Assembly: GCF_902859765.1 (NCBI RefSeq)
Contig: NZ_CADIJV010000004.1
Span: 62,001-126,000, forward strand
Length of the DNA stretch: 64,000 nucleotides
Direction of reading: 5' to 3'
DNA from: Achromobacter pulmonis
Lineage (GTDB): Bacteria; Pseudomonadota; Gammaproteobacteria; Burkholderiales; Burkholderiaceae_B
Below the pieces are notes generated by a model. It was not told where the DNA came from, searched no databases, and worked only from the letters and a program-made list of their open reading frames with translations. The translations under genes and the position numbers were made by a program. Positions 55,830-64,000 of this stretch are shown in pieces (position 1 is the stretch's first letter; each line of letters opens with the position of its first letter).

Positions 55830-55839
55830 GTTGTACGAT
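55830..55839 (+). promoter_or_regulatory. inverted copy of the motif, ahead of garD
   Basis: GTTGTACGAT, the complement of ATCGTACAAC, differs at one of ten positions from the kdgD-side site and lies 48-57 bp before the garD ATG. Flanking AGTT and AACT (55828-55842) make it a partial palindrome. Confidence 0.45.
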
Positions 55840-55886
55840 AACTAGCGAGATGCCGCGAACCGCGGTATCGCTTTCGAGGATGCCAC

Positions 55887-57461
55887 ATGCCGCTCGCGCC
55901 TGACCCCGCGCCCGTACTGATCAAGATTCACCCGCAGGACAACGTCGCCATCGTCGCCAACGAGGGCGGCCTGCCAGCCGGCACGGCGTTGCCGGACGGC
56001 CTGGTGCTGGCCGAAGCCGTGCCGCAGGGCCACAAGGTGGCGCTGTGCGATCTGGCGCGGGGCGCTCCGGTGCGCCGCTATAACGTGGTGGTGGGCTACG
56101 CGGCGCGCGACCTGGCGCGCGGCAGTTGGGTCAACGAACGCGTCACCACCATGCCCGCGGCGCGCACGCTCGACGACCTGCCGGTGGGCACGCGCGCGAT
56201 CGCGCCGCCGCCGGCCCTGGCAGGCCACACGTTCGAGGGCTACCGCAATGCCGACGGCACGGTCGGCACGCGCAACATCCTGGCCATCAGCACCACCGTG
56301 CAGTGCGTGCAGGGCGTGGTGGAACACGCGGTCGAGCGCATCCGCCGCGAGCTGCTGCCGCGCTATCCCAATGTCGACGGCGTGGTGGGTATCGAGCACA
56401 CCTATGGCTGCGGCGTTGCCATCGATGCGCCGGACGCGGCGATTCCGATGCGCACGCTGCGCAATATCGCCCGCAATCCCAATTTCGGCGGCGCCGCCAT
56501 GGTGGTCAGCCTGGGGTGCGAGAAACTGCAGCCCGAGCGCCTGCTGGCGCCGGGCGCGATCCCGATCCGCGCGGGGCAGGGCATGGCCGGCGCGGGCGCC
56601 GTCGAGACCATCGTGCTGCAGGACGACGAACATGTCGGCTTCGAATCCATGATCGCCAATATCATGCGCACCGCCGAGCGCCACCTGGAAACGCTGGACC
56701 GGCGCCGTCGCGAGACCTGTCCCGTGTCCGATCTGGTGGTGGGCGTGCAGTGCGGCGGCAGCGACGCCTTCTCGGGCGTGACGGCGAACCCCGCGGTGGG
56801 CTTCGCGGCGGACCTGCTGGTGCGGGCCGGCGGCACCGTCATGTTCTCGGAGAACACCGAGGTGCGCGACGGCATCGACCAACTGACCGCGCGTGCCGCC
56901 ACCCCGGAAGTGGCCGAGGCGCTGGTGCGCGAGATGGCCTGGTACGACGACTACCTGCGGCGCGGCGGCGCCGACCGCAGCGCCAATACCAGCCCCGGCA
57001 ACAAGAAGGGGGGGTTGTCCAATATCGTGGAAAAGGCGATGGGCTCGATCATCAAGTCCGGCACGTCCAACATCGACGGCGTGTTGGCGCCGGGCGAGCG
57101 GCTGACGCGCAAGGGCCTGATTTTCACCGCCACGCCGGCCAGCGACTTCATTTGCGGCACATTGCAATTGGCGGCCGGCATGAACCTGCACATCTTCACC
57201 ACCGGCCGCGGTACGCCCTACGGGCTGGCGCAGGTGCCGGTGATCAAGGTCGCCACGCGCAGCGACCTGGCGCGGCGCTGGCACGACCTGATGGACGTGG
57301 ACGCGGGCCGCATCGCCACCGGCCAGGCCTCCATCGAGGAGGTGGGCTGGGAGTTGTTCCGGCTGATGTTGGACGTGGCCAGCGGCCGGCGCCAGACCTG
57401 TGCCGAGCAACTCAAGCTGTACAACGCCCTGGCGCTGTTCAACCCGGGGCCGGTGACCTGA
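55887..57461 (+). CDS. garD: galactarate dehydratase GarD
   Basis: A 524-residue UxaA-family dehydratase converting galactarate to 5-keto-4-deoxyglucarate. N-terminal SAF-like domain ([19 protein letters not shown]), then [62 protein letters not shown] and [14 protein letters not shown], all conserved in GarD. Its product is used by the divergent kdgD, so the two genes form a short galactarate pathway; the next enzyme, a 2,5-dioxopentanoate dehydrogenase, is not in the window. Confidence 0.95.
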   Translation: MPLAPDPAPVLIKIHPQDNVAIVANEGGLPAGTALPDGLVLAEAVPQGHKVALCDLARGAPVRRYNVVVGYAARDLARGSWVNERVTTMPAARTLDDLPVGTRAIAPPPALAGHTFEGYRNADGTVGTRNILAISTTVQCVQGVVEHAVERIRRELLPRYPNVDGVVGIEHTYGCGVAIDAPDAAIPMRTLRNIARNPNFGGAAMVVSLGCEKLQPERLLAPGAIPIRAGQGMAGAGAVETIVLQDDEHVGFESMIANIMRTAERHLETLDRRRRETCPVSDLVVGVQCGGSDAFSGVTANPAVGFAADLLVRAGGTVMFSENTEVRDGIDQLTARAATPEVAEALVREMAWYDDYLRRGGADRSANTSPGNKKGGLSNIVEKAMGSIIKSGTSNIDGVLAPGERLTRKGLIFTATPASDFICGTLQLAAGMNLHIFTTGRGTPYGLAQVPVIKVATRSDLARRWHDLMDVDAGRIATGQASIEEVGWELFRLMLDVASGRRQTCAEQLKLYNALALFNPGPVT

Positions 57462-57558
57462 CGCGGCATCCGTTCATTACGACAGCAAGCGGGCGCGGGC
57501 AGCGCAAAGCGCGGCTACCCGGCGGGAAACCAGCTGCGGGACGTCGCGGCGCCGCAAT

Positions 57559-57601
57559 GACAACGGCCCGTGCGATGCCAGGCACCGCACGGGCCGTTGT
57601 C
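57559..57601. terminator. 16-bp hairpin between convergent garD and proQ
   Basis: GACAACGGCCCGTGCG and its exact complement enclose an 11-nt loop. It is placed to serve both converging genes, although neither side has a long U run. Confidence 0.65.
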
Positions 57602-57614
57602 GTTCGCGCGCTGA

Positions 57615-58256
57615 TCAGTCGGCGGCGGGCGTGTCCGCCGATGCCTGCGCCGGCGCGTCCGCTACGGGCGCGGCCGCAGCCTCATCGGGGGCATCGGCCT
57701 GGGCCGGCGCCGGTTTGGCGCCATCGGCCGCCGGCTTGCCCGGATTTGCCTTGCCCTTGCCGCCACGGCCACCGCCCGCCTTGGCGTGGCGCCGCGAGGC
57801 CATGCGTTTGGCGTGCTGCGCTTCGTTGGCGGTCACGGCGCCGTTGGGTTCGCCGTTCAGGTCGACGCGCGCGGCGCCTTCGACCATGCAATCCCAGTAG
57901 CGGCGGCCGTCGCACCAGGTCTTGACGGCCTGCTTGATCTCGTCGGCGCTGAGCTGCAGGGTCTTGGCGTGCTGCACCAGGTCCTCCAGCACCCCCAGTT
58001 TGAGCGGCACCTTGGGCGCCGGCTTCTTGGGGAAGGCTTTGGGGAATTGCCGCTGCAGTCGCGAAATGGCGATCAGCACCGGGTCGACCGGCGTCTCGCG
58101 CCGCTCGGCGGCGGGCGCGCGCGCAGGCCTGCCGGACTTCTTCTGCGAAGCCGCCTCGCCAGCGTTCGGACGCGGGGGTTTCTTCTTGGAAGCCGCCTCT
58201 TCTTGAGCCTGCTTGACAAGCAGTCCTCGGATTGCGGCTAGCTGTTCTAGGCCCAT
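57615..58256 (-). CDS. proQ: ProQ/FinO-domain RNA chaperone
   Basis: A 213-residue RNA-binding protein. The FinO/ProQ domain spans about residues 60-160 (ISRLQRQFPKAFPKKPAPKVPLKLGVLEDLVQ, WCDGRRYWDCMVEGAARVDLNG). It is flanked by a Lys/Arg-rich N-terminal tail and an Ala/Pro-rich low-complexity C-terminal tail (PADAPAQASADTPAAD-like). ProQ proteins bind small RNAs and 3' ends globally. The ATG at 58256 is the family-like start (MGLEQLAAIRGLL). Confidence 0.9.
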   Translation of the reverse strand: MGLEQLAAIRGLLVKQAQEEAASKKKPPRPNAGEAASQKKSGRPARAPAAERRETPVDPVLIAISRLQRQFPKAFPKKPAPKVPLKLGVLEDLVQHAKTLQLSADEIKQAVKTWCDGRRYWDCMVEGAARVDLNGEPNGAVTANEAQHAKRMASRRHAKAGGGRGGKGKANPGKPAADGAKPAPAQADAPDEAAAAPVADAPAQASADTPAAD

Positions 58257-58359
58257 AGTGTGCTGCAAGTTCTGATGTTGAAAGCGTGGAGCATAACAGT
58301 TGTGGCGTGTCGGATTGAAGTTGCGGCCCCGCGGCGGCCGTCGTAAGCTGCTCGCCACG

Positions 58360-58821
58360 ATGGGCAAGCACACGCGGTATACGTTCACAAGCATGTCCGC
58401 CGCCTCCCGCCGCGCGCGGGCCTGGCTGGCGGCGGGGCTGCTGGTTTTCCAGTCGCTGGTGGCCGCGACGGCGTCCGGCGCGCCGGCGCTGGCGCTGGAC
58501 GCGAGGGGAGCGTCCGTCATCCTGTGCACGGCCGACGGCCCACGTCTGGTGGCGCTGGATCGCACGGACGTCGCCGGCGCCTCTGGCACCGCGCCTGCCG
58601 GTTTCCCTGCCTCCCACGGCGTGGACGGCACGTTGCCGCACTGCTGCGCCGCCCATTGCGCCATGTTCACCGGCGCCGGCCCGCCCGCCTTCGCGGAACT
58701 GGCCTGGCGCCTGCCGCTGGCGGCAGCGGCGCTGCCGCGCGTCTCGCCAGCCACGCCATGCCCGCGCGGCGAGGCGCCCTGGCTGCCTCAGCAATCACGC
58801 GCGCCACCGCGCGCCGCCTGA
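58360..58821 (+). CDS. DUF2946-like exported protein upstream of copC
   Basis: A 153-residue protein with an N-terminal hydrophobic signal-like stretch (ARAWLAAGLLVFQSLVAAT), a Cys/His patch (HCCAAHCAMF) and a hydrophobic C-terminal part. The pattern resembles DUF2946 proteins, often found beside copper or TonB genes. Start could be 58360 or 58393. It lies 161 bp before copC, so a metal-handling role is possible but unproven. Confidence 0.6.
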   Translation: MGKHTRYTFTSMSAASRRARAWLAAGLLVFQSLVAATASGAPALALDARGASVILCTADGPRLVALDRTDVAGASGTAPAGFPASHGVDGTLPHCCAAHCAMFTGAGPPAFAELAWRLPLAAAALPRVSPATPCPRGEAPWLPQQSRAPPRAA

Positions 58822-58982
58822 TTCTTGCGCCCGCATCGTCCCTGTCACCGCGCAGGCGCGATGCGGGCGCGCTCCCGTGCCTGATCCCGTACCGTCCGTC
58901 GCCGCGTGCGCGCAATCTTCTTTCGCGCCCGCGGGGTTCTTTTTTCAACGGCTTTGCGCCGTCGCTACCTCGGAGTCCCATC

Positions 58983-59339
58983 ATGTTCAAACCCGTATTC
59001 ATCGCCGCCACCCTGGCGCTCGCCCCGCAATGGGCCTGGGCCCATGCCCACCTGCGGGATGCGTCGCCGGCCGACAAGGCCGAGGTGACCGCGCCATCCA
59101 CGGTGACCGCCAGTTTCTCCGAAGGGCTGGAGCCGGCGTTTTCGTCGCTGACCGTGCTGGACGCGGCCGGCCGACAGGCCGTGCCGGCCAAGGCGGCGCC
59201 CGCGCCCGGCGATGACAAAACGCTGGTGCTGCCTGTCGCCAAACCCTTGCCGGCCGGCGCCTACACCGTGAAATGGCAGGCCTTGTCCAAGGACGGCCAC
59301 AAGACCAACGGCGCCTGGACGTTCACGGTCAAACCCTGA
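58983..59339 (+). CDS. copC: periplasmic copper-binding protein CopC
   Basis: A 118-residue CopC-fold protein. The signal peptide ends at WAWA, so the mature protein starts with His (HAHLRDASPADKAEV), the Cu(II) ligand of CopC; the C-terminal SKDGHKTNGAW supplies the matching Asp/His. Methionine-rich Cu(I) site residues are absent, so it is the Cu(II)-only type. One base separates its stop from the copD start. Confidence 0.92.
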   Translation: MFKPVFIAATLALAPQWAWAHAHLRDASPADKAEVTAPSTVTASFSEGLEPAFSSLTVLDAAGRQAVPAKAAPAPGDDKTLVLPVAKPLPAGAYTVKWQALSKDGHKTNGAWTFTVKP

Positions 59340-59340
59340 A

Positions 59341-60228
59341 ATGGACACGTTGTGGGTCGTGTTTGCGCTGTGCCGGGCCGTGAGCGCCGGCGCGGCGGCG
59401 ATGCTGTTCGGCGCCAGCGCCATGCTGGCGCTGGGCGGCGCGCCGCGCCTGGGCGTGGCCGCTGAAACCGCGCTGCGGCCGGCCCTGCTGCGCATTGGCG
59501 CGGTGGGACTGGTGGCGACGCTGTGCCTGCTGCCGTTGCAGGCCGCCAGCATTGCCGGCGATTGGCGCGCGATGCTGGACGGCGACATGCTGGACACGGT
59601 GACGCTGCAGACCCGCTACGGCCAGGCCTGGGTGCTGCGCGCGCTGTGCGCGGCCGCCGTGCTGGGCGTGGCGCTGGGGCTGCGGCCGGGCCGGCCCTCA
59701 TGGCTGGCCGGGCCAGCGGCGGTGGCGCTGGCGCCGCTGGCGTTCAGCGGCCACGCGGCGATGCATGAAGGTGGCTGGGGCGTGGCGCACGCAATCAACG
59801 ACTACCTGCACGTGCTGGCCGCCGCGTTCTGGCTGGGGTCGTTGCCGGTGTTCCTGTCGTGGCTTGCGGCCTGGCAGCGTCCGCACGCGCGCGCCGAGGC
59901 CACGCGGGCCTTGTTGCGGTTTTCAGCCTGGGGGCATGTCGCGGTCGGGGTTCTGCTGGTGAGCGGCGTGGCCAACGCGGCGCTGATCCTGGGCCCGGCG
60001 GTGCTGGATACAGGGTCGGCCTATGTGCGGGTGCTGCTGCTCAAGGTCGCGCTGGCCCTGGCCATGACGGGCCTGGCGCTGGCCAACCGCTATCGCTGGA
60101 TCGCGCGTATCCGGAAGCAGCCGGTCCGGGCGCTGCGCGCCATCCGGCGCAATACGGTCGCGGAACTGGCGCTGGGCGGCGCAGTGCTGGTGATCGTGGG
60201 CGCGCTGGGACTGATGCCGCCGTCGTAA
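59341..60228 (+). CDS. copD: copper-resistance membrane protein CopD
   Basis: A 295-residue protein with about eight membrane helices, of the CopD family: LFGASAMLALGG near the N terminus, GHAAMHEGGWGVAHAINDYLHVLAAAFWLGSLPVFLSW (conserved His residues that may bind copper), and AYVRVLLLKVALALAMTGLALANRYRW. With CopC it is thought to import copper into the cytoplasm. Co-transcribed with copC. Confidence 0.93.
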   Translation: MDTLWVVFALCRAVSAGAAAMLFGASAMLALGGAPRLGVAAETALRPALLRIGAVGLVATLCLLPLQAASIAGDWRAMLDGDMLDTVTLQTRYGQAWVLRALCAAAVLGVALGLRPGRPSWLAGPAAVALAPLAFSGHAAMHEGGWGVAHAINDYLHVLAAAFWLGSLPVFLSWLAAWQRPHARAEATRALLRFSAWGHVAVGVLLVSGVANAALILGPAVLDTGSAYVRVLLLKVALALAMTGLALANRYRWIARIRKQPVRALRAIRRNTVAELALGGAVLVIVGALGLMPPS

Positions 60229-60259
60229 CGGGCCGCGCGGGCCATCGCCACGTCAGGCG

Positions 60260-61720
60260 CTATCCCGCCAGCACCAGCAACAGGGCCAGGGCCAGCAGCA
60301 GGCCGAAGGCGGCCAGCGCGGCGGGCAGCAGTTGGGCATACACCAGCCGCTCCTGGCCCTGGCCCTGCGCCAGGCCGGCGGCGATGGACATGCGGACCGG
60401 CGAAAAGAACCCCATCGACGTGCCCGCCACGTGCAGCAGCGCCGCAGCCGCGGGCAGGTTCAGGCCGGCGTGCAGCGCCAGCGACAGCTGCGACGGCATG
60501 AACAGGCTGTTGGGCGCGTTGCCGCTGTTGGCGAGGATGCCGAAGGCGCCGGCCAACAGCGGCGTGATCAGCAGCGTCCAGTCATCCAGGGCCCGGAACA
60601 GGCCGTCGGCGTAGGCCCGCGAAATGCCGGCGCCGGCCAGCACCTCGGCCATCATCGCGAACAGGAACACCGACAGGACCGCGTGCCTGCCGGTGCGCCA
60701 GGCGTAGCCCGCGTTGTCCGCCAGCAGTCCCGGCCGGCGGCGCCAGGCCGCGATCAGCAGCGCGCCGCCGATCAGCCAACTGCCGGCATGCAGGAACGGC
60801 GCCCACGCCGGCAGGTCGGGGTAGGGGCTGAAATGCGCCAGGCTGGCCAGGCCCTGGTGCAACGCCGGCACCAGCCGCGTGACGACCAGGCAGGCGATCA
60901 GCACGATGTATGGCAACGCGCCACGGGCGGCGGCCCGCAATTGCGCCAGGCCGGGCCGGCGATCCAGCACGAACCGCAGCACGATCAGGGGCCCATAGGC
61001 CGCCAGCAACGCGGTTTCCGGGCCCAGCAGCGCGGTGGCGGCGGCCAGCAGGGCCAGGCTGACCAGCATCCATGCCGCCTCGCGGGCGCGTTCGGCCATC
61101 GTGGCCGGCAGGCCCGCGCGCCGCGCCGTGCGCCAGAACAACGTCATCCAGATGCCCATCATCAGGGTCACGGGCACCATGCCATACAAAGCCAACTGCG
61201 CCGGCGGCACGCGCGCATAGGCGGAGGCCAGCAGCGTGCCGCTGCCCATGGCGCCCCATGGAATCAGCGTCTGACTCAGGAGCGCGAAGACCATCAGTTC
61301 GCGCGGCTTGAAACCGAGCGGGCGGATCAACAGCACGGTGCCCAGCATGCCGACGCCGAAACCGGTGGCCGATTCGGCGAACGGGCCCACCAGGAAACAG
61401 GCGAAGAACAGCAGGCGGCGGCGCGCCAGGGCAGTTGCCGGCGCGCCGGCAGGCTGGCCCGCGGGCGCGCTGCCCCGCGCCGCCATCTGCCAGAACAGCA
61501 GGCCGCCCAGGATGTACGGGGTGATGACGCCGCCGATCCAGAGTCCGCGCGCCAGCGCCTGCCCTAGGGCGCCCGCGCCGAAAGCGCCGGGGGCCGCTAA
61601 CCCTGCCACCGCCATGGCCGCCAGCAGCCCGAGCACGGCGGCCAGCGTGGTGTTGAGACGGCCGCTGGCGATGGCGCCGATCACCACCAGCGCCGGCAAC
61701 GACCACAGCAGGTACATCAT
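60260..61720 (-). CDS. L-lactate permease (LctP/LldP) family transporter
   Basis: A 486-residue, about 13-helix transporter. Conserved LctP stretches: CFLVGPFAESATGFGVGMLGTVLLI, LLSQTLIPWGAMGSGTLLAS, LAGAFGILANSGNAPNSLFMPSQ and GTSMGFFSPVRMSIA. It is shorter than E. coli LldP (about 550). Likely imports lactate, glycolate or a related hydroxy-acid by proton symport. No lactate dehydrogenase gene is adjacent. The start is one of two ATGs at 61720/61717. Confidence 0.85.
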   Translation of the reverse strand: MMYLLWSLPALVVIGAIASGRLNTTLAAVLGLLAAMAVAGLAAPGAFGAGALGQALARGLWIGGVITPYILGGLLFWQMAARGSAPAGQPAGAPATALARRRLLFFACFLVGPFAESATGFGVGMLGTVLLIRPLGFKPRELMVFALLSQTLIPWGAMGSGTLLASAYARVPPAQLALYGMVPVTLMMGIWMTLFWRTARRAGLPATMAERAREAAWMLVSLALLAAATALLGPETALLAAYGPLIVLRFVLDRRPGLAQLRAAARGALPYIVLIACLVVTRLVPALHQGLASLAHFSPYPDLPAWAPFLHAGSWLIGGALLIAAWRRRPGLLADNAGYAWRTGRHAVLSVFLFAMMAEVLAGAGISRAYADGLFRALDDWTLLITPLLAGAFGILANSGNAPNSLFMPSQLSLALHAGLNLPAAAALLHVAGTSMGFFSPVRMSIAAGLAQGQGQERLVYAQLLPAALAAFGLLLALALLLVLAG

Positions 61721-61787
61721 GGCGCGCCGCCCGCCAGGGCGGATGTGCGGCAGGCGTGGCGCGGGCCGTTCAGGCGGGGCGCCACGT

Positions 61788-62501
61788 TCAGCAGGCCGCC
61801 GCGAAACCGCGCAGGATTCCCCGCGCGTGCGGCGTGGGCGCCAGCGCGGCGCGCAGCGCGGCCACGTCATGGCCTGCGGCCGCCAGGAAATCCTGGCGGC
61901 GCGCCAGGCAGGCATCCATCAGCCCGGCGGTGAATTCCGGGTGGAACTGCACCGACAGGGCGCGCGGGCCGTAGCGCAGGATCTGGTGCGGATCGTGGCG
62001 GCTGGCGGCCAGCACCGTGGCGCCGGCCGGCGGCCGCAGCACGCTCTGTTCGTGCGTCAGGAGGGCCGGGAACGGATCGGGCAGGCCGGCCAGCAGCGGA
62101 TCCGCCGCGGCGGCGGGCAGGCACCTGACCGCGTGCAGCCCGATTTCGCGGCCGCGCGGATGGTAATCGACCTCGCCGCCGAAGGCGTGGGCCATGAGCT
62201 GGTGGCCGTAACAGATGCCGAGCAGCGACAACTGCGCATCCATCGCTTCGCGCAGCCATTGCGCGGTGCGCTCGCTCCAGGGTTCGCGGTCGGTGACCAT
62301 GGCCCACGAACCCGTCAGCACCGCGCCGCGCAGCGCGGCCGGGTCGGGCAGGTCGTCGCCGGCGGCCGGATGGATCACGGTCAGGGGCGCGCCCACGCCC
62401 GCCAGGGCCGCCATGACCCAATCCGCCTGCTCGCCGTGGGCGGCGCGCAGATCTTCGGGCGGTCTGCCCATTTGCAGGATGGCTAGCGGTCGGAGTGGCA
62501 T
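61788..62501 (-). CDS. class-I glutamine amidotransferase (GuaA-N-like)
   Basis: A 237-residue stand-alone amidotransferase domain. The catalytic Cys is in LLGICYGHQLMAHAFGG and the His/Glu in LSVQFHPEFTAG. It lacks a synthetase partner, like other YfeJ-type GMP-synthase-like proteins; some relatives act on gamma-glutamyl compounds. Substrate unknown. Confidence 0.87.
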   Translation of the reverse strand: MPLRPLAILQMGRPPEDLRAAHGEQADWVMAALAGVGAPLTVIHPAAGDDLPDPAALRGAVLTGSWAMVTDREPWSERTAQWLREAMDAQLSLLGICYGHQLMAHAFGGEVDYHPRGREIGLHAVRCLPAAAADPLLAGLPDPFPALLTHEQSVLRPPAGATVLAASRHDPHQILRYGPRALSVQFHPEFTAGLMDACLARRQDFLAAAGHDVAALRAALAPTPHARGILRGFAAAC

Positions 62502-62738
62502 GGCGATGACGGCGTCGGCGAGGCCCCGGACAGGCCCCGCGCAATGATGGGGCCGCCGCGCCCATTCATCAATAGCCCGGCGCCGCTATCTGCCATGAAC
62601 GGGGTTGATATCGGCCGGGATGCCGGATGCCGGCGCATCGGCATGGCCGCGCCCGGTGCGCCGGCCAGGCGATCGTGGCAGTGCCGATCAGGCACGCCAG
62701 GAAGGCGGCGCGCCAGGCGCCGAAGATCCTCGGGCGGC

Positions 62739-64000
62739 TCACCATTTGTAGCGCACCGAGCCCACGATCTGGCGCCCCTGGCCAAGATAGCAATAGCCGC
62801 CGCTGCACGTCTGTACCTGCTTGTCGGCCAGGTTCTGCACGCTCAGGCGCGCCTGCCATCCCTTGAGCGCCGGGTGGGCGTAGCCGGGTTCGAAGTTCAC
62901 CGACACATCGAACAGCGTGGCCGCCGGATTGCGCATCAGGTTGAGCTTGTCGCCATAGCTGGCGCCGATGTAGCGCGCGCCCGCGCCCAGGCCAAGACCG
63001 GCCAGCGGCCCTTGCGGCAGGCGATAGTCAAGCCACAGGCTGGCCAGGTGGCGCGGCTGGTAGGACGGTACCTTGCCGATCTCGGCCGGGTTGTTGCTCT
63101 TGATCACTTCGCCGCGGTTGTAGCTGTAGCTGGCGATCAGTTTCAGGCCGCGCTCCAGATCCGCCAGGCCTTCCAGTTCGAGGCCGGTGGAGCGGATGGT
63201 GCCGGCCAGTTCCGACCAGGGCTGGCCGGGCACGACGCGCGCCGCGTCCTTTTCCTCGATGCGGTAGGCGGCCAGCGTCACATAGCTGCGGGAACCGGTT
63301 GGCTGGTATTTGATGCCGGCCTCGATCTGCTCGCCGTGGGTCGGGTCGAGCACCTCGCCCGTCCGTGTCAGGCCGGTGTTGGGAGTGAACGAGGTGGAAT
63401 AGTTCATGTACGGCGCCAGGCCGTTGCCGGCCAGGTACAGCGCGCCGGCCTGCCAGGTGAAGGCGCGGTCGGACTTGGCCGTGGCAGGCTTGCTGCGGTT
63501 CAGCAGGTTGCGTTTGTCATGGCGCAGCGTGTCATAGCGGCCGCCCAGCGTCATGCGCCAGTTGCCCAGCGAAGCCTGGTCGGACAGGTAGAACCCGTGC
63601 TGTGCATTGCGTTGCAACGACGATGAAAGGTTCGTCGGCGAGGTTGGTCGCGACACGTTGCCGTACTGGGGATTGTCCAGGTCCAGCGCGGGGTAGCCGG
63701 TCAGATAGCCATTGCCCTGACTCCATTTCAGCCATTGGTAGTCAAAGCCGGTTAGCAGGTTGTGGGCGACTTGGCTGGTGTTGAACCGCACGGTCGCGTT
63801 GTTATCCACCGACACGTTCTTGACCATGCTTCTGATGCTCCAGGCGTTGCGCTTAAGCAGGCGGGTACCCGGCTCCAGACCGGCCCCGCTCAGATAACGC
63901 GCGTCCAGGTCGATACGGCCGTGGCGTAATTGCTGGCGCAGCGTGACGTTCTGGCTTAGGCGATGCTCCAGCTCGTAGCCGATCTGGTATTGCGTCTGGC
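62739..64000 (-). CDS. TonB-dependent siderophore receptor, C-terminal two-thirds (5' end beyond window)
   Basis: The frame is open from 62739 to the right edge (420 codons), encoding the beta-barrel of a FhuA/FpvA-type siderophore receptor: LTGFDYQWLKWSQG, GRYDTLRHDKRNLL, SYNRGEVIKSNNPAEIGKVPSYQPRHLASLWLDY, and the terminal QIVGSVRYKW with aromatic last residue. Plug domain and signal peptide lie outside. It is distinct from FauA in sequence; the late NLADKQVQTCSGGYCYLGQGR with two Cys resembles FoxA/FhuA-like receptors. Ligand unknown. Confidence 0.92.
   Translation of the reverse strand, partial: QTQYQIGYELEHRLSQNVTLRQQLRHGRIDLDARYLSGAGLEPGTRLLKRNAWSIRSMVKNVSVDNNATVRFNTSQVAHNLLTGFDYQWLKWSQGNGYLTGYPALDLDNPQYGNVSRPTSPTNLSSSLQRNAQHGFYLSDQASLGNWRMTLGGRYDTLRHDKRNLLNRSKPATAKSDRAFTWQAGALYLAGNGLAPYMNYSTSFTPNTGLTRTGEVLDPTHGEQIEAGIKYQPTGSRSYVTLAAYRIEEKDAARVVPGQPWSELAGTIRSTGLELEGLADLERGLKLIASYSYNRGEVIKSNNPAEIGKVPSYQPRHLASLWLDYRLPQGPLAGLGLGAGARYIGASYGDKLNLMRNPAATLFDVSVNFEPGYAHPALKGWQARLSVQNLADKQVQTCSGGYCYLGQGRQIVGSVRYKW

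Overview
The window is a GC-rich, densely packed betaproteobacterial chromosome segment with almost no spacer DNA. A complete alcaligin siderophore locus, many Bug-type and LysR-type genes, a liv operon and a monomeric isocitrate dehydrogenase together suggest Alcaligenaceae, most likely Bordetella or Achromobacter; this is inferred from gene content. I see no rRNA, tRNA, CRISPR array, insertion sequence or prophage.

Left third (1-23.2 kb): the ugpB-ugpA end of a glycerol-3-phosphate uptake operon behind a Pho-box-like repeat; proC and a VUT-family transporter; a gap with Fur-box-like sites and a candidate small RNA; a complete livJ-livHMGF operon ending in a strong terminator; a D-amino-acid module (racemase, D-aminoacylase, Bug receptor, divergent LysR gene); two glutathione transferases flanking a PQQ sugar dehydrogenase; a FixL/FixJ-like two-component pair beside an HbpS-like secreted protein, where both transcription units carry nearly the same palindrome; then a LysR gene, a type-2 argC, a degenerate metallo-beta-lactamase-fold protein and another LysR gene.

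Middle (23.3-48.6 kb): a four-gene acyl-CoA ligase / MHS permease / thiolase-like / OB-fold operon; a membrane-anchored TlpA-like fusion; an amino-acid ABC transporter; then about 14.7 kb on the minus strand forming one iron-acquisition locus. It reads alcA-alcB-alcC-alcD-alcE (biosynthesis), alcR (AraC regulator), alcS (exporter), fauA (TonB receptor) and a FecBCD-type ABC importer (binding protein, two permeases, ATPase). alcA carries a frameshift near position 44930. A good Fur box sits in the alcA promoter. A putative FetAB-type metal exporter diverges from alcA, followed by a DedA protein.

Right third (48.6-64 kb): icd; a soluble HilA/CadC-like regulator; ilvA, preceded by a previously unlabelled isoleucine-rich leader peptide with terminator and antiterminator arms (classical attenuation); divergent kdgD and garD for galactarate/glucarate breakdown with a shared 10-bp motif in front of each; a ProQ/FinO RNA chaperone; a DUF2946-copC-copD copper group; a lactate-permease-like transporter; a class-I amidotransferase; and the C-terminal part of a second TonB-dependent siderophore receptor running off the right edge.

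The strongest non-routine signals are the ilvA leader/attenuator, the alcA frameshift, the twin palindromes of the FixJ-like system, and the Fur-type sites with a hairpin upstream of livJ.
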